The notes under the pieces: model-generated | Databases searched by the model: none | What the model saw: the letters and a program-made list of their open reading frames with translations, nothing else | Told to the model about the DNA's origin: nothing | In this document: in pieces, positions 7,452 through 12,631 of the stretch | Position numbering within the stretch: position 1 is the stretch's first letter | How the letters are laid out: every line of letters starts with the position of its first letter | Assembly (NCBI GenBank): GCA_005881495.1 | Contig: VBHI01000258.1 | Coordinates: 1 to 12,631, forward strand | Direction of reading: 5' to 3' | Origin: Chloroflexota bacterium | GTDB taxonomy: Bacteria; Chloroflexota; Ktedonobacteria; Ktedonobacterales; Ktedonobacteraceae | Length of the DNA: 12,631 nucleotides | Translations under genes and position numbers: made by a program

Positions 7452-7676
7452 CCTTTATATCATACTCCTCCCACTTCTAGAGCCGATTCGCGTATTTGCC
7501 TTCACCGTCCTTTCATCACGATGGCATCATCGCCATCACCCCGTGCTTTCAGCGCTGCTGTGTTACATCAGTACCAGATAACGTCTGGAGTAGGCTGCGA
7601 TGGTAGAGCGACTCTGACAACACTGTCTATACCCTACGTCAAAGAGGACTGAGTTTTTAGATCAGAATCGGAGGAA
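7452..7676. other. Intergenic, no gene seen
   Basis: 225 bp between IS6 copy #2 and the small acidic ORF. It includes a perfect inverted repeat GATGGC-ATCATC-GCCATC at about 7520-7537. No clear promoter for the downstream ORF was recognised. Confidence 0.5.
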
Positions 7677-7970
7677 ATGAATAGGGCAGAACATATCACG
7701 ACAACGACGACAGAGGGGCATTCCATTGAAATCGTTGACGGGCATCTCGCCATCAATGGTGAGGACAAGGCATTGACGCCGGACGAGACAGACCAATTGC
7801 TCGATACATTGTTCGTTTGGAAATATGGCCTGGAAGCGGTGGCAATAGATGATTTGGAGGATAGACCTTTGGACGGGGAATTGGGTCCGCAGGTCCTTTG
7901 TCAGACCCAGTTCGTCGTTGAAGCTATTCGTCTCGATGAACAGGGCGGGCGCTTTCATACGTTCGAGTGA
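7677..7970 (+). CDS. Small acidic hypothetical protein
   Basis: 97 residues, strongly acidic (many Asp and Glu, few Lys and Arg), with no signal peptide or membrane segment. Readable pieces are TTTTTEGHSIEIVDGHLAIN, then ALTPDETDQLLDTLFVWKYG, which look like a short beta-hairpin followed by an amphipathic helix. I do not recognise the family. GGAGG lies only 2-3 nt before the ATG at 7677, closer than usual, so initiation may be weak or the true start may differ. It is convergent with the Trp-rich hypothetical gene. The amino-acid composition looks protein-like; the opposite-strand frame across the same bases does not. Confidence 0.6.
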   Translation: MNRAEHITTTTTEGHSIEIVDGHLAINGEDKALTPDETDQLLDTLFVWKYGLEAVAIDDLEDRPLDGELGPQVLCQTQFVVEAIRLDEQGGRFHTFE

Positions 7971-7988
7971 GTATTCACTTGTCGAGGT

Positions 7989-8017
7989 CTGCTATGGCTA
8001 GGGATGACCACTAGCAG
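7989..8017. terminator. Hairpin between convergent genes, possible bidirectional terminator
   Basis: CTGCTATGG (7989-7997) pairs with CCA-C-TAGCAG (8008-8017), giving nine base pairs with one bulged C around a 10-nt loop. It lies 19 bp past the small acidic ORF stop and 31 bp past the stop of the convergent gene. No T-run follows on either strand. Confidence 0.4.
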
Positions 8018-8047
8018 ATAGGGCGAACAGAGATATGTGCTACTCAT

Positions 8048-8464
8048 TTACCTGCGAGGGAGGGTAGTAATCTCATACTTATTGAGGAACATCCGGTTGC
8101 CACAGAAGATATTTCGTTGTCTAAACTCTTCCGGTGTCGTTTCGAGCAACCATTGTCGCACACTCTCTCTTTCACGGGTAAACCAGGGTTCCGCGAGGAC
8201 ATACTTTGGAGAGTGGACCCAGGCGGGGCAAGGAACATGGTAGACGGTGCAGAACCACTCAGCGGCGGCAGCACAGAAGGCGGCCCACTGGTGAAAGGCT
8301 GAGGGGTAGGTTTCAGGAAGTGGATCGGCTACCAATTCCTGGCGTCGACCTGGGTGATAGGCATACCAGTCATTCATAAAATTGCCAAGAGGAATCCAGG
8401 GATCTTGTCCCTGGCAGATCTCTTCAAAGGATAACCGCATCGTTTGGAGTCGGTTAAGATACAC
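8048..8464 (-). CDS. Trp-rich hypothetical protein, third gene of the DUF2695-nucleotidyltransferase unit
   Basis: 138 residues if started at the GTG at 8462-8464, which has AGGAGG 5 nt upstream. An internal ATG at residue 9 (MRLSFEEICQG) lacks a ribosome site. Seven tryptophans are spread along it (DPWIPLG, NDWYAYHPGRRQEL, HQWAAFCAAAAEWF, CPAWV, EPWFTRERESV, RQWLLE) with several Cys. There is no signal peptide and no catalytic motif I can name. It lies about 80 bp downstream of the nucleotidyltransferase gene on the same strand, so it is probably co-transcribed and may be functionally tied to it. Function unknown; regulator, toxin partner or structural roles are all open. Confidence 0.7.
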   Translation of the reverse strand: MYLNRLQTMRLSFEEICQGQDPWIPLGNFMNDWYAYHPGRRQELVADPLPETYPSAFHQWAAFCAAAAEWFCTVYHVPCPAWVHSPKYVLAEPWFTRERESVRQWLLETTPEEFRQRNIFCGNRMFLNKYEITTLPRR

Positions 8465-8545
8465 TCCTGCCTCCTTCTTTCGCCTCTGGTTTTAAGTATA
8501 CTCACTAGCGACGGAATTATCCAGCACCGGCTTCTAACTTCCCCA

Positions 8546-8983
8546 CTATTCAAAGAAGGTGTTGAGCGTTATTTGGATCTCCTGCGCATTATCATTCAGG
8601 GTTTTCTTCTCAATATACCTTCTCAGCAGCGCCTCGGCCTGTTTTCTATGCTTGATGTCCAGCGTCGCTAAAAGCGCCTCGATATCGCTCAAATCTTTAT
8701 CGCGTCCAGAGAGGAGCTTGAGGGCCAGAATATAACCCGCATCGGGAATATAGACCTCAAGTTTCCCCTGTGAAAGCCATCGCTTGCCCCTGGGAACCTT
8801 CCCGATGGATTGGAGGAACTCCGCCATGTTATCACTGAGCCAGGCGGGGCTTGCTCCCCTATCGTGTGCGACAAACGCGATAGCCTGCTTGAAGAGGCGA
8901 TAGTCTTCAGACTGTGGGTCAAGTCCCTGGACAACAACATCAACATCCCTGGTGGCTGGGCGGTTGCGGATCTGTGTGAGCAT
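8546..8983 (-). pseudogene. Nucleotidyltransferase-fold protein, C-terminal part (residues 36-180), gene split by TnpB element
   Basis: This portion begins MLTQIRNRPATRDVDVVVQG. The DVDV acidic pair is the second half of the polymerase-beta-type nucleotidyltransferase motif (GG followed about 10-15 residues later by D-x-D), and the GG half is in the separated piece at 10283-10387. Downstream, IPDAGYILALKLLSGRDKDLSDIEALL is typical of the helical part of DUF6036/AbiEii-like nucleotidyltransferases, found in some toxin-antitoxin and phage-defence modules. Removing 8984-10282 joins ...LLIGGAY to MLTQIRNRP in frame, giving a protein of about 180 residues. The ATG at 8981-8983 is probably an internal Met codon of the intact gene; any translation from it would lack the GG half of the active site. 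Family call good, function inferred. Confidence 0.8.
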
Positions 8984-9130
8984 GTGACGACTCCCCGCGG
9001 CTACAAACCGGGAGCTTCTGGAATAACGCGGCCTGCTCGTCCACAGGCTTCTGCTAAAATGTTCACGCTCGAATTATGGTCTCGGTCCATCACCAAACCG
9101 CAGACTGGGCACTCATAGACACGCACGGAA
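8984..9130 (-). ncRNA. Predicted omega-RNA of the TnpB element, scaffold part (limits approximate)
   Basis: TnpB nucleases use an RNA made from the 3' end of tnpB and the right end of the element, with a guide taken from the flanking DNA. Here the right end after the tnpB stop is only 17 bp. CTCCCGG (in the last tnpB codons) and CCGCGGGGAG (just past the stop) can form a stem near the element edge. The guide would then begin ATGCTCACACAGATCC, the interrupted gene itself. The 5' limit is a guess; RNA mapping would be needed to fix it. Confidence 0.5.
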
Positions 9131-10158
9131 AGGCGCAACGCTTTTCGATGACCACAACACGAACAGGTTTGCGACGTATAGGCTGGGTTCACTCGCACCA
9201 CTGCTCTGTCAGCCTCTTCCGCTCTACTGAGAAGGTGTGCGAAAAACATCGACCAAGCCGCATCAGCTATAGATTTGGCCAGTTTCGGGTTTTTTACCAT
9301 GTTGCGCACGGCCAACGCCTCAACGGCGATCAGCCCGAAGCGTTTGACCAACAGGACAACATGTTGTTGAATGAAGTTCTGCCTCCGGTTTCTGATGCGC
9401 TCATGGATACGTGCGACCACTTTGTTCCGTTTGCGTCGCTCTTTGGTGCACTTCGCCCGCCTATCGCGTCGGCGCTGTGCCTTGGCAAGAGCTGTTTCCT
9501 CTTCCCTGAAAAACCGGGGATTGTCGATGTGTGAGCCATCGGAAAGATAGGCGAAATATTTCAGCCCTACATCGATCCCAACCTTTTCCTCGGATGAAGA
9601 AAGTCGGATAGGCTCGACTTCCTCGCAGGTAATCGACACAAACCACTTGCCAGTCGGGGTACGTTTGACGATGGCGGTCTTGGGCGTGCCTTGGATGGGC
9701 CGGTGCATGACCATCTTCACATGGCCGATCTTGGAGAGGATGAGTTTCCCCTTGCGTTTGCCCTTGGGCACTATGGAAAAACAGCCTTGATGGCCCGCAG
9801 CAGTATATTGAGGGAAGGTCAGGCTATGATAGCGAAATCGAGACTTGAAACGAGGATAGCCGATCTTCTCGCCCGAATCAATTCCTCGAAAAAATGACTG
9901 GAAAGAGAGATCCACGCGCTTGATGACGTTCTGTAAGACCTGGGCATTGACCTCAGCCAGTTCTGGACACACTTCCTTGCATCCAGGCAGTTCCGAGCAC
10001 TGGTGAGCAAAGCCAAGCGATTTGCCCGCTATGCGATACGCGTCTCGCCTCTCCTGCAGTGCTGCGTTATAGACCTGGCAGCACAGGGCGAGCCACTTGT
10101 TGAGCGTGGTTTCTTGCTTCTTTGTTGGATACATTCTGAACTGATAGGTCTTGTTCAT
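9001..10158 (-). CDS. tnpB: TnpB RNA-guided nuclease of an IS200/IS605-type element
   Basis: 385 residues, close to ISDra2 TnpB in size. The N-terminus (YQFRMYPTKKQE) is the usual TnpB opening. All RuvC catalytic residues are present: Asp196 in GIDVGLKYFAYL, Glu280 in IAVEAL, and Asp360 in MDRDHNSSVNIL. A four-Cys zinc ribbon is formed by CSCC (Cys332, Cys335) and CPVC (Cys350, Cys353). TnpB proteins are omega-RNA-guided DNA endonucleases that help keep these elements in place by cutting the empty site. The ATG at 10156-10158 has no evident ribosome site. The frame ends at the TAG at 9001-9003, 17 bp before the element edge. No tnpA is present. The gene looks intact. Confidence 0.95.
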   Translation of the reverse strand: MNKTYQFRMYPTKKQETTLNKWLALCCQVYNAALQERRDAYRIAGKSLGFAHQCSELPGCKEVCPELAEVNAQVLQNVIKRVDLSFQSFFRGIDSGEKIGYPRFKSRFRYHSLTFPQYTAAGHQGCFSIVPKGKRKGKLILSKIGHVKMVMHRPIQGTPKTAIVKRTPTGKWFVSITCEEVEPIRLSSSEEKVGIDVGLKYFAYLSDGSHIDNPRFFREEETALAKAQRRRDRRAKCTKERRKRNKVVARIHERIRNRRQNFIQQHVVLLVKRFGLIAVEALAVRNMVKNPKLAKSIADAAWSMFFAHLLSRAEEADRAVVRVNPAYTSQTCSCCGHRKALRLSVRVYECPVCGLVMDRDHNSSVNILAEACGRAGRVIPEAPGL

Positions 10159-10241
10159 AACACGGACATATTCTTATTGAGGCAAGAGAAAACGGAAATG
10201 GCCCCGCATCCCCGCTCCGAACAAGGAACGCCTCTTTCACC

Positions 10242-10260
10242 CCCATATCTGAAGATAGGG
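10242..10260. repeat. Left-end subterminal hairpin of the TnpB element
   Basis: On the minus strand, CCCTATCT and AGATATGGG pair through eight positions with one bulged T around a 2-nt loop, 22 bp inside the left boundary. IS200/IS605 elements carry such hairpins near both ends for recognition as single-stranded DNA by TnpA. Confidence 0.55.
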
Positions 10261-10282
10261 ACACTCAGAGTCGGAAATATTG

Positions 10283-10387
10283 GTAGGCGCCACCTATCAG
10301 GAGCAGGCGTATTGGTTGCCTTACTCCTAACGTTTGTAACTCATCTCCAACCAGAGAGAGAAATGTCACAATCTCTTGTTCTTGCAT
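10283..10387 (-). pseudogene. Nucleotidyltransferase-fold protein, N-terminal part (residues 1-35)
   Basis: The ATG at 10385-10387 starts a 35-codon segment ending IRLLLIGGAY, which then runs into the TnpB element. The hydrophobic strand followed by GG is the first half of the nucleotidyltransferase motif whose D-x-D half lies at the start of the downstream piece. The start is 2 nt after the stop of the DUF2695 gene (10390-10392), a spacing typical of translational coupling in an operon. Without the element, the joined protein has the canonical GG and D-x-D arrangement. Confidence 0.8.
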
Positions 10388-10389
10388 GG

Positions 10390-10674
10390 TCACAATCGGA
10401 GCCAATCCCTTGGAGCATCCGAGACGTTGAAGAGCACTTCGCAGTCGCAGTGCCCGCCGCGCTCTTCTAGTTCAGGGATATTTGCAGCCTCATCAACTCC
10501 ATGAACTCGCATCCAGTGCCGCGTGAGCTTGAGGGTGCCGTCGCACGTCCAGGTGATGGACTCAGTATCTCCAGGGATGGTCTGCTGGAAGTTGCATCCT
10601 CCGGGGCCTCCAAGCCATTCACATAATGCGTCAAATTCGGCCTCCGTCATGATCGTGTACTGTCGGTCGTTCAT
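10390..10674 (-). CDS. DUF2695-type hypothetical protein
   Basis: 94 residues from the ATG at 10672-10674, which has GGGAG 6 nt upstream; an in-frame upstream ATG at 10710 has no ribosome site. The C-terminal half, CDGTLKLTRHWMRVHG followed by ERGGHCDCEVLFNV, is what I recognise as DUF2695, a short domain of unknown function. Cys44, His53, His75, Cys76 and Cys78 could bind a metal, but this is inference. No signal peptide or membrane segment. It is the first gene of a probable operon with the nucleotidyltransferase gene (2 nt apart) and the Trp-rich gene further down. The gene itself is intact, but the TnpB insertion should be polar on what follows. Confidence 0.75.
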   Translation of the reverse strand: MNDRQYTIMTEAEFDALCEWLGGPGGCNFQQTIPGDTESITWTCDGTLKLTRHWMRVHGVDEAANIPELEERGGHCDCEVLFNVSDAPRDWLRL

Positions 10675-10806
10675 TCGTGACTCCCTTCTGTGTGCTACTG
10701 AACGTGGCACGCTTCCAAGCCCTCCAGGTGTTGGCCCAATGGAACACCATTTATGCCTTCAACGTGGCGGAGGTAATGCGATCCACAAAGGATCCTCGCA
10801 GCCCCA

Positions 10807-10925
10807 CTACCTGCCTTCCTCTTCCAACTGCCAGGCCATCCACTTAGCCCAGTCACGATCAGCCATGTCTAGCTGATGAAAAAAACCTTTGTCGCGTCCT
10901 GTGCGATGTCATCACCCTCATGCAC
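10807..10925 (-). pseudogene. TIR-domain protein remnant (N-terminal piece)
   Basis: In one minus-strand frame, from a GTG at 10923-10925, the sequence ends ATKVFFIS and then a TAG. One frame over, it continues MADRDWAKWMAWQLEEEGR up to a TAG at 10807-10809. Together these resemble the first strand and helix of bacterial TIR domains (KVFISY... followed by ADRxWAxWIAWQLEE). The frame break falls exactly between strand and helix, and nothing similar continues after the second stop. TIR domains often act in NAD-consuming immune proteins. Only about 35 residues can be seen, so the call is tentative and the gene is certainly non-functional. Confidence 0.5.
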
Positions 10926-11264
10926 TTTTCCCTTATTGTACAGTATTTCATTGCGCGATGATAGTGGGAGTAAAGTCAAGAGCAGATAATGGAGCGCAGG
11001 GGCACCAAACCTGGTGGACGATATCAGCTCCTTTGGCTGTCAACTTTGCTGTGTAAGGTACAGTTTTACGATGTGGCACGGTATTATGACGTCTCTTGAG
11101 AGGCCTGTTGAGTAGGGAAACTTTCTATTTAAGAAGCGTATACACGCTGTATACGGTACGCCAGGCTTCAAGGGCTTCACTGTCAATTCCAGGTTCACCC
11201 GTAACTTGAAACGTTATGCGCCGCAAGCCACTGAGACGAACTAAATTAAAAGTAGATCAGGTGA
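10926..11264. other. Intergenic stretch, no gene seen
   Basis: About 340 bp with no recognisable coding frame. It holds the GCTGTCAACTTTGCTGT motif at 11036-11052, which matches 865-881 at 16 of 17 bases, and the palindrome at 11137-11155. Confidence 0.5.
11137..11155. promoter_or_regulatory. 19-bp perfect palindrome, operator-like
   Basis: CGTATACACGCTGTATACG consists of two 8-bp perfectly complementary arms around CGC. The core ATACA-N3-TGTAT is like binding sites of dimeric one-component repressors (TetR, PadR or GntR type). No regulator gene is in the window, so the role is unassigned. Confidence 0.45.
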
Positions 11265-11272
11265 CCCCCGTT

Positions 11273-11585
11273 GGCGACTGAGCGGCTTGGGCCGCGTCTC
11301 TTCGCCTTGGTCTCTTTGGACGCTTGACGCCTCTGTCGCTGCACCGGATAGCCCGATATGCGTGAGGCCGGCTTAGGTGCACGCGCACGCGGAGCCGGCT
11401 GGTAGCATGAAAGCTCCAGCCTTCGGTACGATGAGTACGAGACGTGGGCTCGCGCGTAACAGGCCAAGTTGACGACCCTCTTAGACAAGCCGCTCGAGTC
11501 GGAGCTCGGAGTTGCTGCACAGTTGGGGCAGCAGCTCCACCGTACCGTGGCACCGACACCTCACAGGGCTCACAGTTGGCAGCCC
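11273..11585 (+). ncRNA. Candidate structured RNA with several strong hairpins
   Basis: This GC-rich block can form a series of hairpins. GGCGA/TCGCC (11273-11277, 11302-11306) encloses GCGGC-TTGG-GCCGC (11282-11295). GCCGGC (11367-11372) pairs with 11394-11399 and encloses GTGC-ACGC-GCAC. GGCTGG-T-AGC (11397-11406) pairs with GCTCCAGCC (11413-11421), as an alternative to the previous stem. An 11-bp uninterrupted stem joins 11508-11518 to 11528-11538 around a 9-nt loop. GGGCT (11566-11570) pairs with AGCCC (11581-11585). No frame here gives a convincing protein. The strand is uncertain because the stems form on either strand. An omega-RNA of an IscB or TnpB system is one possibility, since stand-alone omega-RNA loci are known in Ktedonobacter; a piece of a group II intron is another. 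I could not match it to a named family. Confidence 0.45.
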
Positions 11586-11887
11586 CTAGCAATGCGCTCG
11601 ACGCCGGGCATAAACGATGTGCGAGAGGATAAGCACCACCCAAATCTGTACCAGGATCAATTCTTGCTTGCTACTCCATCAATGCGACATTCCCAGATAC
11701 GCGTTTCCGCAAGCGAAAAGCCAGTTCAATGGTCTAATCACAAATGACAAATTCTGCATGAGCCGGACAGCACGACTGCAGCTCTCCTGGTGGCTTTTGC
11801 CTCGAAGTGCTCGCCAACCAAGCAAAGAAGAAGTACAATTTTCTGTTGAGGAAAATGTCCGAGAATACCTTCCTCATCAGGAGACCT
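11586..11887. other. Stretch without a convincing gene upstream of the recombinase module
   Basis: About 300 bp in which the open frames encode nothing I recognise. Composition drops from the GC-rich block before it. The last part (11868-11887) holds the AGGAG ribosome site for the small ORF at 11888. Confidence 0.4.
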
Positions 11888-12127
11888 ATGAAAAAACGAC
11901 AATGGAACATTCGGCACAGCTACGTAGAACAGCCTGATGCTCGCTCTCGATGGGATCGCAGCTATCAGTCTCTTATTCAGTGGAGTGAGACGGGCTTGAA
12001 AGACCAGGCCTCAAGCCCGCTGCTCACTCAGGAGAACAGCAATGAACATTGCAATGTACGTTCGGGTTTCAACCCAACGACAAGCACAAACACAAACGAT
12101 CGAGCAGCAGTTACATCTGCTGCGTGA
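11888..12127 (+). CDS. Small hypothetical protein upstream of, and overlapping, the serine recombinase
   Basis: 79 residues from the ATG at 11888, which has AGGAG 4 nt upstream. The start KKRQWNIRHSYVEQPDARSR and then RWDRSYQSLIQW are basic and aromatic; the remainder, past about residue 50, is low-quality sequence that overlaps the recombinase gene by 86 bp in another frame. The overlap suggests that the natural stop has been lost and that only about the first 50 residues are meaningful. Small ORFs next to serine recombinases can be accessory or directionality factors, but nothing here proves that. Not a family I can name with confidence. Confidence 0.5.
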   Translation: MKKRQWNIRHSYVEQPDARSRWDRSYQSLIQWSETGLKDQASSPLLTQENSNEHCNVRSGFNPTTSTNTNDRAAVTSAA

Positions 12128-12347
12128 ATACAGTCAAAAGCAGGGGTGGGAATGGAATGAGCAGCACATTTTTCGTGATGATGGCTATAGCGGAGCGAGC
12201 TTACGCCGTCCAGGACTGGATCGTCTGCGCGATCAGGTGCGCAACGCCGCCTTTGACCGCGTACTGATCACCGAGCCTTCTCGGCTCGCTCGCAAATATG
12301 TGCATCAGATGCTCCTCATGCCCACGAGATGCGCAACGAGATCGTAG
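12042..12347 (+). pseudogene. Large serine recombinase/resolvase-type, truncated after about 92 residues
   Basis: The ATG at 12042 has CAGGAG 8 nt upstream. MYVRVSTQRQ at 5-14 contains the catalytic Ser10 with Arg8. IEQQLHLLREYSQKQG, FRDDGYSGASLRRPGLDRL and VLITEPSRLARKYVHQ follow in the normal order of the resolvase N-terminal catalytic domain. The domain usually runs to about 140-150 residues, continuing with a segment such as EELxxxG...EFL; here the homology ends at about residue 92 (HQMLL) and the frame closes after nine unrelated codons. DNA-binding and recombinase domains are absent, so the protein should be inactive. The break lies about 80 bp before the end of the GH3 gene, suggesting that a deletion or rearrangement joined them. 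Confidence 0.85.
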
Positions 12348-12427
12348 TTGAACAATAAAGCCTTGAAGCTCACTTCAATGGAGTCTCTGGAGTGGGTTTC
12401 ATGAACACCTCAATCCAGCATCATCGG

Positions 12428-12631
12428 TTAGAAAGGGGTGATACCATACCCATAAGGGAAGAGGGCACCAGAGCAGCCGTTATTCTGATTGCACGATTCC
12501 TGCGTCACCGCCTTTGGCCAGGTATAGGTCAGTTTGCCCCGAAAGCCATAATCACCAAACAGCACGTCGGTGATGCCTTCGCCTTCAGTTGTGCCAATCC
12601 AGGCGGCAACGAATGCAGAGGATTGATACAA
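12428..12631 (-). CDS. Glycoside hydrolase family 3 (beta-glucosidase-like), C-terminal end, start off window
   Basis: The last 67 codons of a longer gene that enters from the right edge. FVAAWIGTTEGEGITDVLFG, DYGFRGKLTYTWP and LFPYGYGITPF are the closing motifs of the GH3 C-terminal sandwich domain, as in bacterial and plant-type exo-beta-glucosidases (AAWxxGTEGxGVADVLFGDY, GKLxxTWP, LFPYGYGL). Such enzymes release glucose from beta-glucans or cello-oligosaccharides and are often secreted, but the N-terminus is not visible here. The stop is TAA at 12428-12430. It runs toward the truncated recombinase. The catalytic nucleophile lies upstream, outside the window. Confidence 0.85.
   Translation of the reverse strand: MYQSSAFVAAWIGTTEGEGITDVLFGDYGFRGKLTYTWPKAVTQESCNQNNGCSGALFPYGYGITPF

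Larger units (their letters stand above)
8984..10282 (-). mobile_element. TnpB-only IS200/IS605-group element, about 1299 bp
   Basis: The element carries tnpB and no tnpA. Its limits are set by the interrupted gene: on the minus strand the host sequence reads ...GGTGGCGCCTAC up to 10283 and resumes ATGCTCACACAG at 8983. The element therefore starts CAATATTTCCGACTC and ends GGGGAGTCGTCAC. Both junctions end in AC, so the limits are uncertain by two bases. There is no target duplication or terminal inverted repeat, as expected for this group. The left end has a subterminal hairpin (10242-10260). The left flank CCTAC and right end TCAC resemble the TTAC and TCAA cleavage sites of IS608. Movement would need a TnpA from elsewhere. 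Confidence 0.85.

Noticed and set aside
10067..10264. 65-codon minus-strand frame overlapping the left end of the TnpB element
   Set aside because: It starts in the element's left end and overlaps tnpB in another frame; it has no ribosome site or known motif.
865..11052. The two GCTGTCAACTT repeats as ends of one large transposon
   Set aside because: They are in direct, not inverted, orientation and no matching transposase gene is present.
11257..11643. 128-codon minus-strand open frame over the GC-rich block
   Set aside because: Arg/Pro/Ala-rich translation typical of GC-rich shadow frames. The stable hairpins argue for RNA rather than protein, though a tnpB 3' fragment cannot be excluded.
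1..12631. CRISPR array
   Set aside because: No regularly spaced direct repeats were seen anywhere in the window.

Overview
The window looks like a piece of a transposon-rich, moderately GC-rich bacterial chromosome. The protein flavour suggests Chloroflexota, most plausibly a Ktedonobacteria-type genome: a DUF3417-type GlgP, a variant Zn-binding IS256-like transposase, TnpB elements, a DUF2695 gene and serine recombinases in a degraded setting. This taxonomic reading is an inference from recognised families, not a database result. Almost every non-IS gene is either cut by the window edge, carries deletions, or is interrupted.

Layout: (1) 1-683 (-) is a histidine-phosphatase family gene running off the left edge. 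It is divergent from (2) a glgP alpha-glucan phosphorylase at 1063-3466 (+) with a near-consensus promoter but two internal deletions, the second of which shifts the frame. (3) 3476-about 5450 is a decayed IS6-family element just downstream of glgP. A complete IS256-like element (3565-4970) is nested inside it, with near-perfect terminal inverted repeats and an 8-bp target duplication; its own transposase is broken. (4) 5761-6477 (-) is an intact SCP2 sterol-carrier-domain protein. (5) 6530-7451 is an intact IS6-family element. (6) 7677-7970 (+) is a small acidic hypothetical protein, convergent with the next group and separated from it by a hairpin.

(7) 10674 down to 8048 (-) is a three-gene unit: a DUF2695 protein, a nucleotidyltransferase-fold protein and a Trp-rich hypothetical protein. 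The middle gene is split inside its predicted catalytic motif by a TnpB-only IS200/IS605-type element (8984-10282). The two halves rejoin in frame to about 180 codons when the element is removed, which fixes the element ends and predicts the TnpB target-adjacent motif and the omega-RNA guide.

(8) 10807-10925 (-) is a probable remnant of a TIR-domain gene. (9) 10926-11887 has no convincing gene. It holds a 19-bp perfect palindrome and a roughly 340-bp GC-rich segment with several strong hairpins, which I propose as a structured RNA (an omega-RNA-like RNA is one candidate). (10) 11888-12347 (+) is a small ORF followed by the truncated N-terminal part of a serine recombinase. (11) 12428-12631 (-) is the C-terminal end of a glycoside hydrolase family 3 enzyme.

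Taken together, this is an accessory, eroding region in which carbohydrate genes (glgP, GH3) lie among nested mobile elements. The most interesting items are the TnpB insertion with clean empty-site reconstruction, the multi-hairpin RNA candidate at 11273-11585, and the repeated pattern of medium-sized internal deletions.
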